Part shown: one piece after another, positions 46,101-57,183 of the stretch
Position numbering within the stretch: the first letter of the stretch is position 1
How the letters are laid out: every line of letters starts with the position of its first letter
Assembly: GCA_021234155.1 (NCBI GenBank)
Contig: JAJEKV010000053.1
Span: 7,703,424 to 7,767,423, forward strand
Direction: 5' to 3'
Length of the DNA stretch: 64,000 bases
From: Isoetes taiwanensis
Taxonomy: Eukaryota; Streptophyta; Lycopodiopsida; Isoetales; Isoetaceae
Position numbers and translations under genes: made by a program
The notes under the pieces: model-generated
The model's database searches: none
Told to the model about the DNA's origin: nothing
Seen by the model: only the letters and a program-made list of their open reading frames with translations

Positions 46101-47020
46101 TTCAAGCATTCCTCCTTGCCCCATTTCTTGATCCACGTCTTCATAAGACTGATCTTTTTAACCCAAGCCTTCATGGAAGGTAGGCATTCCGTATTAGTTA
46201 GAGAAGCCAGGAAAGTCCTAAAGGGTCTGCAGAATGCCTCCTTCCCTAATAGGGAGGTATTGAACTTGAAAGGCACATTCCCTCCTCTTCTTTTAGTAGG
46301 GATGCTCTCCAACACTAACTTTTGTGGCACATGGTCTGAATGAGAGAACGCAAGCTCTCCTTCAACATACCATCTGTCCATGAAGGAGGCTGTCCTATTA
46401 GCCATGTAGAACCTGTCTAGTAAGCAGTATACTCTGTCATGCCCCTTCTGTTTATTAGACCAGGAGAATGCAGCGTTAGATGGAGGAATTAGGGAGAAGC
46501 CAACGTTGTTTAGAAGTGAGTTCCACGTGACTTCCTCCTCTTGTAGCAAATTCCTGTGCAGCCCAATTTTTTGATCCCATACATCTGTCATATTCAGATC
46601 TCCTCCAAGGATCCAATTTTCAACTCCAAAACTCTGATGAGTTATCCAGAGCTCAATCTCTCTCCACATAACTGCCCTTTCTGCAGGTATATTAGAGGCA
46701 TAAATGTTGATGAGCCCCCACATACAATTATTTGTTTCAAAAATTACAACCTGCCATCTACCACTTCCCCCTGCATATTGATACTTTTGGACTTGTCCCT
46801 TCCATAAGATACAGGTGCCTCATTTAGTTCCTTCAGCAGCACAACTAAAGGAGGAGTAATTACCTCTAATCCAACTGCCAATGGACCTGACCTCAAAGTC
46901 TGGAAGTCTATGCTCCTGAAGAAGGATGGCATCCGCCTTCATAGACCTAATAGCTGCTAACACTCGACCACGCTTAAGAACACCCTTGATGCCACGCAAA
47001 TTCCATGAGACAATAATCAT
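43196..47020 (-). pseudogene. L1 ORF2: endonuclease and reverse transcriptase
   Basis: Starts MIIVSWNLRGIKGVLKRGRV at 47020. The AP-type endonuclease contains ILLQEHRLPD, ILGGDLNM and SHSDHVP (catalytic S-D-H). The reverse transcriptase (about 44800-45620) contains DKSPGPDGFPPEF, the DFRKAYDS strand, LKKGIRQGCPLAPYLFLIM and the catalytic MQYADDTFMF. The C-terminus has the zinc-binding region CPLGCQASESLSHLFFCP typical of plant L1. Frameshifts near 46810, 45720-45830 and 44360 break it into pieces, so it cannot make the full enzyme. ORF2 nicks DNA and primes cDNA synthesis from the nick. Confidence 0.93.
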
Positions 47021-47126
47021 GAGTTGGAAGTTGTGGAACGGCCAGCTGTACCATTGTCATCAGCAAAATTGCTAGAGGAAGAGGTCGAAGCTTTCTTCCT
47101 TTTCATCTCACCTGAGTTATCTGGAC

Positions 47127-49397
47127 TCATACTGCATCTAGCTTATTTTTCTTACCAAGTAGAGCAAATGGATTCTCTAGCATCTCCACGTCATCTATTG
47201 TATCTGTTTCATTATCTGCCCAGTTGGAGTTGCCTTTATGATTCCCCAGAGCCGGTTCAAGAAGCCTTGCTCCTCGAGTATTCTTGGTTATCAAACCTGC
47301 GAGAGCCCCCTTCTCAGTAGAAGAAACCTTTGAAATATATTTAGACAGAGCTGACATTGGTTGTGGAGAGTCTGCACACTTTGAGTTCACCATGTCATGA
47401 GAGCCTCTGGATTTCCTGGCCAAATTTCTAGCTCTTATACCATGTTTGGAGGCCACCACTTGCCATTGAGTCTCCCCACCCAAGGCGTCCACTTTAGAAA
47501 ATGGCACACTTGGGGTCGCACTTCCAGGCACACCGAATGAAGAAGGGGTAGCAAACGCTGGTGCGGGAGCGGGAGTAAATGGGGGAGTAACCGCAACCTG
47601 GAGGGGAACATGTGTCCCTTGAGGGGGCTTCCTCCTGTGTATCGTCTTCAGACACATGCACATGTTCTCTGTCATTGCCCTCGGAGGCATTTTGATCATT
47701 GACGTTTGCCTGGCTTGGTTTGATCACTTCTTCTAGTTCCACATTTGGGAACATCCTCCTTATTTCCCATCCATTTAATAGCTTGAGTAAAAACTTAAAG
47801 CAACGCATACCACTTTTCACAGTCACTCCTTTGGGGATTTGCGTGTTAGCTGTGATGGCAACACAGATTCTAGGCCCTTTGGCAATAGAGTGAGAAACAT
47901 ATGAGCCAAGCGTGTTGGCAATAGATTTTAGGAACTCTGGGACTAGTAGGTCTGGTGGAAGATACTCTATTTCAAACCAGCAAGGGATTTTGATAGCGGA
48001 AAGCTTATTAGGGACAAAGCCTGGCGTGTAAAACTGGTACAAAATGAAGCCTCCTGCAAATGGGTCTGCTGCACGGGCAACTAATCTATCCACAGCTGCT
48101 TCACTGTCAAACATGATGAGAAAAAAGTTGTTACCCAGTGCCTTCAGCGATTGGTGTTGGGGCAAACCTAACCTCTTCAGGAGAGCTGATAGCCATGAGT
48201 TTAACCTGCGCAGGTCCAGGAAGCCCCCAGTAAAGAAGCCCACTACTGAGCGCGAGATCAAACTTTCCAGGTACCTTTTGTGCATCTCGTGATCAATTTC
48301 AGCTACTGGGAAATTATCTTCTGTCTGCACCTTGATGCCATTGACCAATCCAGGCTCATTATTTGTAGTTACTCCAGGATTCTGAACGGGACTTTCCTGA
48401 AATGCTTGGAGAGCCTCCGTGACTCTTGTGCTTCTGTTAGTAGCATGGGTTTGCTTTTGAATCCACTCCGAGAATCTCGGCTTGTTCACTATTCTCACTG
48501 AATCCTGTCCATTCCAGGCAGTACCCTTTGGATGCTTCACCCTGTTCTGTATAAGATTCCCTTGGCTAGCATCATTCCCGTCATCATGAAGCTCGGATCC
48601 AACATTCATATCTCTGTTAACTGCCCTGCTTTTTAGAGATGAGTGATCAGCAGATTTGTCTAGATTAATCGTCTTCTTGGGTGTTTGTTCCTTGGTAGGC
48701 TTTTCTATATCTTTTGGTGTGCCAGTAGTTTCCTGATTTTCGACTTCCATCTCTATCACTTCTGAGTTTTGCATTCTGGACATTGGACTGTTTGAATGAG
48801 AAGAGGACTTACATGTAGCGCTTATTTGTTGGCCCTTTTGTGCTTTCCTTATTGCCTCCATGAATCTTATTATGATGCGCTAGTATTGAGTCTACTGTTG
48901 CCGCAGATTTCTGCCTAAGCTCCAGCAGCTTGCTCTCATCTAGTTTTTTCCTTGCTTGCTGCTCCCTCTCCTTAGCATCTCCCTGTTTTGGTATTGCCTC
49001 CAAGGCTTTAATGAATCGGTTTGGGGCCTTGTCTGCTCCTACTGTCGGTTTAGGAAGAGGTTGGACCACCGATTGCCCATCTCCATCTAAGGCTTCATCA
49101 GAAATTGGGGCTTCTGCTTCCAAGTCCGTCAATGATCCAGAGATTGAGGATGGGCGAGATTTCAAGGGAAAACAGACCCGCACCTGGCCAAATCCTTCAT
49201 CCGCAGTAGCAGAAGCAGCAAAAAATGGGGCTTTTACCTTAGGTGCCAAAATCGGCCCTTCCTGGGTCCGACCAGCGTGATTGGGGCCACCAGGACCCCC
49301 CCTCCCCCCGCGGGGATCGATTCGGCCAGATCTTGTTCTTTGTCTCTGAGCTGCAACCCGCCGACCGCCGCCTTAGCGATCGCCACGTCAGCCATCG
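47127..49397 (-). pseudogene. L1 ORF1: RNA-binding protein with DUF4283-like domain
   Basis: The likely original start is ATG at 49397 (MADVAIAKAAVGGLQLRD); a frameshift near the C-run at 49300-49260 leads into the frame starting MAPKVKAPFF (49249). Further shifts lie near 48830 and 47660. The central part (about 47700-48260) matches the DUF4283 fold: SVVGFFTGGFLDLRRLNSWL, FFLIMFDSEAAVDRL, PCWFEIEYLPPDLL. The Cys-rich zinc knuckle expected after it is not visible. The C-terminus (WQVVASKHGIRARNLARKSR) is basic. ORF1 would bind the element RNA. Confidence 0.8.
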
Positions 49398-49439
49398 ACC
49401 GCTTATCTATTATGATAATCTCTGCTCACAATGTTAGTG

Positions 49440-50160
49440 CAACATGTGCATAGTTATCTACAATTGGTTCTTTTATTCCGTGATCAGTAATATTTCTCCC
49501 TAAGAGTAATAATACCTTGCGTTTCCTTCTATATGATTTTGGCTGGTTTGTTTGGTGTACCAGCATGGATTTGCAAATTTGTAGTTGGTCCTTAACCATG
49601 GCAGATGTTTTGGTGGCCTCATGTGACTTTAATTATGCTCTCGACACTCATAATGTCAATTACATTTAGGCTGTGACATGCTCATGTTGTCTACAGCTAA
49701 ATTACATTATCTATTGTGTTTATGATTACAACGAGGTGAAGGGCGTTAAGCTCAAGAAACCCATAGCTTACCTGTTAGTAGCTTAGGCTCTTACCCTGAT
49801 TAAGGCTAACTGTCCTCTGGTTCTACTGCAGGTAAGCGGGTTTCTTGCTCCACGATTTGTTTTCCCATTTATTCAAGTTGGAAAAGCTATATGACATGAT
49901 GACACTGAAGATATATTTACGACAGCAAGTCTGCTGAGTTCTATGGGATTAATCCCAAAATTGACAGAAAGAAATTGTTACTTATCATAGAATCTCATAC
50001 TTTCTTCTGCTTTGATAAATGTTGACCATTCTTAAGGCTTAAGTCAATTTTACACATGTTTTGGCTTAAGGCTGCATATTGGCCCGAAGTGGTCTTTGCA
50101 AAAGTCCATGGAAGGTAAAAGTCTGTTTGAACAGATTTTTTTTTTTTTTTTTGTTCTAAG
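49440..50160. other. E2 right arm without recognisable gene
   Basis: No supported coding region. An intron-like acceptor TTCTACTGCAG at about 49830 is present without a clear exon. Confidence 0.35.
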
Positions 50161-50165
50161 CTACA

Positions 50166-50336
50166 TTTCTCGACTCACGAGTCGAGAAAGGCCCTAATTT
50201 TTTCTTTCTACTTAAAAAAAAAGGAATTTTTTTTTTTGTTTTTTTTTTTTTGGCTCTAAGCTACATTTCTCGACTCGTGAGTCGAGAAAGGCCCTCAGAG
50301 GGCCTTAGGGCCTTTCTCGACTCACGAATCGAGAAA
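50166..50336. repeat. Three palindromes in E2
   Basis: Copies at 50166-50189, 50266-50289 and 50313-50336, with central CG changed in each by a single transition (CACG, CGTG and CACG with a further change). GGCCCTCAGAGGGCC lies between the last two. Confidence 0.9.
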
Positions 50337-50439
50337 GGGCCTCAGACATACTTTCTGCAGAAATGGCCATTAGAACTGGTTGTCTTCTTATTTGTATTGT
50401 CTTTCCGAGTATAGATCGCGAACAGAAAGGACATGATCG

Positions 50440-50565
50440 GGAGCCATGGAAGGACCCGCTCATTGACCTCGGACCTTGCTCTGCATGCTGTTTCTAGGTC
50501 TGTGTGCAAAGACAATGTAATATTTGTGCCAGCCGGACCATCATGGTATCTTCAACATTGTAAAA
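50440..50565 (+). pseudogene. Remnant of the E1-family last exon in E2
   Basis: After an acceptor-like TTTCTAG the frame VCKDNVIFVPAGPSWYLQHC matches DDVTVVTARPPWSLRP of E1 and sits at the same distance before the polyadenylation-like signal and the right end. Upstream sequence is not recognisably coding. Confidence 0.5.
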
Positions 50566-50813
50566 TACAATATAATAAAATTATTTATGAATAAAAGTTC
50601 AGGGCAAATCAGCAGCATTTTCATTGGTTTTAGCTTTGTTCTTTATCTTCTCGACTCGCTAACGGAGACAAGTAGACCATGTAATTTTCCTTAACATTTT
50701 TTTTTCACACAGGAAAACAAGCATCCTCTAAAGCATCAATGCGGTTTTAAAAGATTCCCTCGTCCGTTTCGTGTAAAATAACAGGATTCTAAAAAAAAGT
50801 GGGAATGGCATGT

Positions 50814-50838
50814 GACCCACTTTAATTAAATGCGACTT
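50814..50838 (-). repeat. E2 right terminal repeat
   Basis: GACCCACTTTAATTAAAT followed by GCGACTT differs from the E1 end at two positions. Confidence 0.65.
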
Positions 50839-51008
50839 ATAAGTAGTATTCTTATTCTCATAAGTAAGAGATTAGAGTATACTAACCTGAGACAATGGAG
50901 CCAATGACAACTCCTATTACAAAAGTTGGAGAAAATACATGTTTCAGAATTCTGTGCAACATGATATCTTAGTGCTAGTTGTTATATTCCTCTAAAAGGC
51001 TCATAGCT

Positions 51009-51227
51009 CACCTGCACAAGTAGAAACAAATCCTTGCAATCACCCAGTTAATTGTAACAAGTTCTGCCTGGTTGCCCACGTTCAAAATAAGCCACAAGGT
51101 TCCTATGTTTGAATGTCACCTGCACAAGTAGAAACAAATCCTTGCAATCGCCCAGTTATTTGTAACAAGTTCTGGTTGGTTGTCCACATTCAAAGTAGGC
51201 CACAAGGTTCCTATGTTTGAATGTGTA
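51009..51227. repeat. Tandem duplication, unit about 109 bp
   Basis: Two adjacent copies of a unit starting CACCTGCACAAGTAGAAACA and ending TTCCTATGTTTGAATGT. Confidence 0.9.
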
Positions 51228-51658
51228 GGTGCACTGGATAGGCTATCTCACTTAAATTCTAGCTATATTATAATCCCATATGCTTGGCACTAGATGGCTC
51301 ATACAGTAATACCACAAGAAAATATATTTGCATCATAAAGAAGAAGCTGGACTTTTTTCAAACTGTTCTTCATCCCTGATTGATAAAAAAAACTGCTTCG
51401 ACCCCATGTTCTTTCTTCTCACTTACTAGAGGCAGAAAATAATGATATGCCAAAGCCAACAAAAATGTCCCACACCAATTTGTTTCAGAAGAAACGTCTA
51501 AGTAGAAACAAAGGTTTAGGAATATGAACTCTTGGCATGGCTATGCGACCCTAAAATACCCTTGGCATAGCCCACATACTCTACCAGTAATCATCCACAT
51601 ACCTGTGAAAGCCTATAATCATCCACATTTCACATATTTTCAAAAGCTCTGTTCAAAT

Positions 51659-51885
51659 TGTTGAGATAATGATCTCACATCCTCACCGTACAAGTGGAGG
51701 ACACTGATCAAGAGTCACCAAGCAGTTACAGTGACGTTTGGGTTGGATCGATCCACCCAAACAGTCACACCTCTTCATACATAAATCTACATATTTGTGC
51801 TACGGGTTGGGGCCTGTCCAACCCAGTTTTTCCTCTGATCAATACATCTCATCTTTATATTACTTTCTGTTTCTGTTTTCTAACA
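51659..51885 (+). repeat. TRIM 5' LTR
   Basis: Differs from the 3' LTR at only a few positions, so the insertion is fairly recent. Confidence 0.93.
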
Positions 51886-51899
51886 TGGTATCAGAGCCC
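51886..51899 (+). other. TRIM primer-binding site
   Basis: TGGTATCAGAGCCC directly follows the 5' LTR and complements initiator tRNA-Met. Confidence 0.9.
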
Positions 51900-52361
51900 A
51901 GGTCATAGCCTGGGCAAATTCGTGCTTAGAAGGATGGAGGACGCCAATACTGAGGATGGCAATGAGGAGGACGAGCCTCCTGATCTATAATGAGGGAAGT
52001 GAGCCTATTCTATTTATGCTATTCACATTCCAATCCATCCAAAGAAGATCCGGATGCCTGCATGCATTTCGGATATGGTGCTGCTGGTGAGATGCATCTT
52101 GTGCTTGTGGTATTTAGATGCTGTGAAGAATTTGCGGCAGAGAATATGAAGCCCAAGCAGGTACATTCAAGATGCATGCTAGAGACTCCAAATTGTTATT
52201 CAAGACTCCGTCCCCGTAAAGAAGCCTGGTCCAAAACCAATTGATCCAGAAGAACCCACAGAGTGGTTTGTTGCAGGTATAGCAGCAGAAGACTGCACTA
52301 CAATTTGATGGGGAGTTGTCTGAAGATCTTGTTCTGGTTTGGATGCCAGATCAAGGGGGAG

Positions 52362-52588
52362 TGTTGAGATAATGATCTCACATCCTCACAGTACAAGTGG
52401 AGGACGCTAGTCAAGAGTCACCAAGCAGTTACAGTGACGTTTGGACTGGATCGATCCACCCAAACAGTCACACCTCTTCATACATAAATCTACATATTTG
52501 TGCTACGGGTTGGGGCCTGTCCAACCCAGTTTTTTCTCTGATCAATACATCTCATCTTCATATTACTTTCTGTTTCTGTTTTCTAACA
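52362..52588 (+). repeat. TRIM 3' LTR
   Basis: Same length as the 5' copy; preceded by the polypurine tract. Confidence 0.93.
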
Positions 52589-53149
52589 CAAATTTTAGAG
52601 GACCGGAACTTCTGCCATCATAGAGGCCACGAACTTTTACAAACATGCAAATAATATCTCCTTGCTTATACTTGAAAAAGCCAATGCTTCTATTAGATTT
52701 GCCATAATTTTCCGAGACTGCAACACATTCTAATTAAAAAGGAAAGAAGATCATAGAAAAAGGAATTAGAAACAATCTAAAATTATCTCCGTCCTCTCCT
52801 TGAATAACTATACAACTCCACACCTCTTACCAAACTCTGGCATAAACTAGACTGAATCTTTTACAGCGATGGCTGAATGTTTCAGTTAATACACAAGAAC
52901 TAGAGAAAAATTGCAGGCAAATGAGATCCAGACCACCAAAACTCTAGGCTAAACAAAAATCATGGCAGGGGCGAATTAGAATGTCAGGCTTGGCATTAAG
53001 CTGAGGATCAATACGAGATAGAAACCAGGCTCTTTAAGGTGTCGGGCTTAAGAAGACAATGAAATTCGATTCATTGAAAACCTACGAAAATTAAGGTGGA
53101 GTTCCCATCAATGGTGACGGTCAAAATGATGGTGAACCTTGAACCTAAT

Positions 53150-53664
53150 TTGGCGATGTGGCAGCATGTTGCCTGGCGAAGTGGCCCTCCCTTGGTGGCA
53201 TCCCACATTTTGGCAGAATGTGAGCTTCATTAGTGATGGCGGGAGAGGTTGCATATATGGTTATGCAGTTTTTTCTTATTGGAGCAGAATGTGCCATTGA
53301 TATCGCCACTAATTTCTTGCTTGGTGCCATGCTAGACCATGGCTTTCCATGGTTTCTTCTTCTATTTCTTTCACAAGAGCTTTTGAATAAACCATGCAAT
53401 GCATGGTAAGTCCTCTCTTGGCGCATTTTAGCTCAATTTCCTCCATTTTTGGAATGTGTTCTAGCTCCATCAAGCCTTTCATTAGCTATGAAGGGCGCCA
53501 AGGTAGGCAATGGCGCCAAGATCAGTGCTAGATTGGTTGTGCTCAAAGATCTTCCTGCTAGAACTACTGTTGTTGGAAATCCTACACACATTCTTCCTGG
53601 CAAATTGCTCAATGGAAATCCCAGCCAAACTATAGATCAAACTTGGTCTGGTTATGTTCTTTGA
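53150..53664 (+). pseudogene. Serine acetyltransferase retropseudogene
   Basis: The C-terminal frame (53449-53664) reads GAKVGNGAKISARLVVLKDL, PARTTVVGNPTHILPGK and ends DQTWSGYVL: the left-handed helix repeats and tail of serine acetyltransferase, which makes O-acetylserine for cysteine synthesis. Upstream (53270-53340) another frame reads GAECAIDIATNFLLGAMLDH, corresponding to the D-I-H-P...L-D-H active-site region, but the catalytic His is lost. The middle of the domain is shortened and stops intervene. No introns are visible, so a processed copy is likely. Confidence 0.6.
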
Positions 53665-53669
53665 TGCTT

Positions 53670-55280
53670 GTACATGTGTCTAGAGTTATTGTACCTTGTC
53701 ATAATAGGCAGCCAAATAGAATCGAGCACATGAATAATGCCCTGCTTTACATTACATTAAATTATACTTTTTGTCCTTTCTTTTCCACTTTCTATTTCTT
53801 GGTTGATGAAGTGACATTTGTAAGTGGTTTTGTTGGAAAAATGGTTATCTATTGAGTAGGAATGCGTGCTTATTGCACAAAGTCATCATTGACATTATTG
53901 CTAACAATGCAAAGCAATAAAAACTCGACCATTCAATATTTGCCTCTTACATTCATGATATTTGGGATTTCCAGTTTGTACAATTTGTTGGTAACAATGC
54001 AAACACATTTGAACTCAAGAATCTTCTAATCATAAAGTTTGCACAATCATCTTGGTATTGTGGGAGGGTATTTAAGTCTAGGTTTGGAGTAAGATTTAGA
54101 TGTGGTATTGTATATGTAGTCGTATGAATACAGGTATTGCGCAGCTTGATGCTAATATTTGAGCAGCTTAATTTGTTGAGCCTTTCTTTGGGCTTGTTGA
54201 TTTTTTTTTTTTTTTTTTTTTTTTTTGCCTTCTAGAAACGAATTCGAGTTTGGAAGATGGATCTAGGATTCCACATTACTTGGATTATTATCCAAGTTTC
54301 TATTTTAAATTTGAAGGGGCTAATGATGATTTTTTCTTCTAGTCAGTTTGGTTTCAGTTTTAATCATAGCTCTGCTTAAGGCTGTTTGATTCTTATATTT
54401 TCAAACTGCTGGTTCGTCCTCGGATATCACCTGCAATATCGGAGTTTGCATGAAAAGCTAGGGCTTGATTGCCTTTTTGCCCTCTTTGCCGACCTGTCTT
54501 TGATGTTGGACATGGCATGGAAGTTCAAATCGCGCTGCTATGGCCAATAGGGTTCAGGTCCCACTACTTGGCCGATATGTGGGTTGAGATCCCACTGTCC
54601 TGGATGCCGGAGATGTAGTGGAGGCATGTGCAATTTCAGCTGCACAGGTCGGAGCTTAAGGGTCTAGCATAGAACTCCTGGCAAACTTTTAATTCCGTCA
54701 TGTTTGTTTCACCATGGCTCTTGCCGTTAATTCGGGGTTAGATGGTGCAGGAAGTGGTTGCTTTGCACCATTGATTCATGCAAGAGGTTGAAGGGATGAA
54801 AAAATATTGGTTAAGATCTGAGGGTCCACAAATAACCTTCAAAACCTCAACCATATTGCCTCCAAGTTGTGGGACAAGAATATTTCTCCTAAGCAATCTG
54901 TACCAAATCGACCAATTGGGTTTGTAATAAGTCTGTACTATCAAAGTGACCTTTCTAATTCACCCCAGTCAAGACTAGCCAAAACCAAACCAAACTCCAT
55001 CCTCCAATAATCCTAGACGCAAGGATCAATGTCCCAATTTTCAATGGTTTGCAAATCGTATGGATTGGGAAGTTTCTATGATTTTTTTTTTTTTTGGCAA
55101 GGAACCATTTATTTGTGTGTTTTTTTAGGTAAAATTATACGTTTGGCATTCTTTTTGGATTTGCAAGGAATTTTCTTATGGCATGCAATGGCAAGATTTG
55201 ACCGACTATGTCATGCATTTTGGAGTCGTGGGAGTTGATATTCTGATAAGCTAGTTCCCTGTCCTATCCATTTCGTTGGT
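53670..55280. other. No gene recognised
   Basis: Contains a T-run at 54201-54226, which may be the poly-A tail of a minus-strand retroposon, but no such body is recognised next to it. Confidence 0.35.
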
Positions 55281-55741
55281 GTCGGTGGTGTTTTGAGTTT
55301 GTTTTTCTTTTGTCTACTCTGTGGTATGCGCCTTAGTCCAAAAATGTTGGGTTGTGATGGAAGGTGCTTTGATACCGTTGCCTGTTGCGGGTCTTGTCGT
55401 CTACGTCCTTTGTATCGCAGTTGTTGTATCTCTTATTCCTCTTGTGGATATGAGGAATGCTACAAGGATAACATCCGCTGCATGCTCTAAAACAAAATGG
55501 AAAGACGAAGTTATTCTAGCCTGGTGATGGCAGGTGGATCGATGTGTCTGTGACATTATCCTGCAATGGAGTGGACATTGATTTGGCATTCTTTGAGAAG
55601 CTTACGTTAGCGTGGAAAGGGGAGCAGATAATGACTACCTTGATTTGCAAGGTGTTTCCGTATTGCAGCACAGAATACTGCTGCTGTGAACAGGTAATTA
55701 AATAGTATCTGGGGTGGGAGGATGCCAAGACAATTCGATAT

Positions 55742-56220
55742 ATGTTAATTTACAAGGCTTTGAAGGATTCTAAATTGCATTTTTTTAAGGGAATGGTGGG
55801 TTACTATGTCAAGGATATAGGAAAACCGCATCATAAATATGCTTTCCATAATATAACCACTGAGCATGTTGAGGAGGGAAAAAGGTCCTATGCTATGTAT
55901 GGTGCAGGGGAACTGAAGAAAAATGTTGTTCTTGATCATAGAAACTTGATTACGAGATCCACTTTAGAAATTATCAGGTAAGTGGTAGGATGAACCCTGG
56001 TCTAATTTATATTGTGACAAAAATGATTAGAACAGGTACCTTCTGCATCTCCACTGCTTGGGTGATCCCCTATAATTCTGCTTACATCCAGAAGAACCGT
56101 GTCCATGCTGCATAGAGAGTTGCTTGTAAGCCCCATATTGCTTCTGTTAAGGATGTGGCCTTTGTGATTTTTTACTCTAGTCAGTGCATCAAGCCAATTG
56201 ACAGGATTGGAAAGAGAAGG
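55742..56220 (+). pseudogene. Possible HUH-endonuclease (Rep-like) remnant
   Basis: The frame at 55742-55981 reads FFKGMVGYYVKDIGKPHH, then an ordered block HNITTEHVEEGKRSYAMYGA and KKNVVLDHRNLITRSTLE. After a small frame change come MIRTGTFCISTAWVIP and SVKDVAFVIFY. Y-x-x-K-D with a hydrophobic lead is the tyrosine motif of HUH rolling-circle nucleases, and the remaining pattern resembles a replitron-like protein family I recall from algae and seedless plants. One in-frame stop is present. The upstream HUH motif is not found. The frame is cut by an LTR fragment starting at 56221. Confidence 0.4.
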
Positions 56221-56463
56221 TGTGACGTCCCCTACTCGTATACGGTGCACTCACCGTATACAAACAGGAGTTCATCCCCCATACCAGCTCCATGCTAATA
56301 CAGGGCCCTTCACATGACACTGCAACCATGACGGGTGCCAGTGGGAAGAGTGAAGGGGTCATTGCACCCCGTCTCCCTCAGGGCCTACCTAGCTGCGGAA
56401 GCGTAAACATACATGTCAGTAGCACATACATCAACATCATATGACCATCACGAAGGATGGTCC
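56221..56463. mobile_element. Chromovirus LTR fragment
   Basis: Begins exactly at the LTR terminus TGTGACGTCCCC and matches the first 240 bases of the LTRs at 16037 and 28054 with more substitutions, then breaks off after GATGGTCC. It is an older, truncated copy inserted in the HUH-like sequence. Confidence 0.9.
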
Positions 56464-57180
56464 TGTTGAGGGTATTCCTGGCAATCCCTCAACTGGAATG
56501 GTATAGGACCTCCAGGTTGCTTTAGGCAACCACTCTATGCTCAAAATTTACAGAAACAACCTTTCAAGAATCTGTTAGAACCAGTTTCCCAAATTGGAAG
56601 AAAATGCACAGTGCTAACCTTTAGATTCTGAGCAATATAAATTGAATTTTTTCCTGAAATCAATGCAATAGTATACTAGACAATTGGTGTAATATATGTG
56701 CAAAATATATTCTGAAGTCAGATATCATTTGGTACTTTAAAATCACACTAGCCCGACTAGGTCGAATTTGGTCAATGCCCTCTAAGAGAGCTCCTTTTTG
56801 CAGAATTCTCTAGGAATATCTTTTTGAATGAAACCACTTGGGAAGGTGTTAAAGGGTCTAAAAGGTCACGTGCAAACACTAATACTGATTCGAGAGATAA
56901 AGATATTTTGGGACTATGGGGTTTTATGGTATTGATCAGATCTTTTGCCCACGAGAGAATGCTTTTTTCAAATTTTATCGATATTTAAGTAGGAAATCTA
57001 TGTAAAAGGAACAGTAGATATATCCTAAATCAACCCTTGCTATTAAAAACCACTAGAGCTTCAGGAGTTTCAACTATAGAGTATGCAATGGTGCAGTTAA
57101 AGTGATGAGAAACGGAAGGGCATTATGATGAGCAGAGTTTTTTTCTTTATTAACCATAGAACAGTGTTGATTGATATGCA
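56464..57180. other. No gene seen
   Basis: AT-rich DNA. TTGAGGG and CCCTCAA face each other at 56466-56492. Confidence 0.4.
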
Positions 57181-57183
57181 TAC

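Larger units (their letters stand above)
42961..49420 (-). mobile_element. Full-length L1-type LINE
   Basis: A poly-A tail appears as a T-run at 42961-42992. The 15-bp target-site duplication TCTGCTCACAATGTT lies at 42946-42960 and 49421-49435. In between are ORF1 and ORF2 on the minus strand with a short 5' leader. The exact duplication shows insertion as a unit, and it lies inside E2, so it is younger than E2. Confidence 0.95.
38996..50838. mobile_element. E2: second, decayed member of the E1 family
   Basis: The right end (about 50776-50838) matches the E1 right end: AAAAAAAGTGGGAATGG, then CCCACTTTAATTAAAT and CGACTT. A homologous last-exon tail lies just inside. The left end resembles the E1 left end from about 39038 (AAAGTGGGTCA, then a T-run and GAATTGAATGCCTGAATAGA, compared with GAATCGATTGCTTGAATAGA in E1); a degenerate terminal repeat may start at about 38996. 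Palindromes occur at 41044, 41089, 50166, 50266 and 50313. An L1 of 6.5 kb is nested inside, leaving about 5.4 kb of the element. No transposase-like gene is visible, so it would be non-autonomous. The left boundary is uncertain. Confidence 0.5.
51659..52588 (+). mobile_element. TRIM retrotransposon, 930 bp
   Basis: Two 227-bp LTRs (51659-51885 and 52362-52588) start TGTTGAGATAATGATC and end TCTAACA. A primer-binding site TGGTATCAGAGCC starts at 51886, a polypurine tract (TCAAGGGGGAG) ends at 52361, and CAAAT flanks both sides (51654-51658, 52589-52593). The 476-bp interior has no reverse transcriptase, so it must be moved by enzymes of another element. The signals fit a terminal-repeat retrotransposon in miniature, perhaps copia-derived. 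Confidence 0.95.

Noticed and set aside
51694-51990. Coding gene in the TRIM element
   Set aside because: The frame begins inside the LTR, is repeated in the second LTR, and has no domain.
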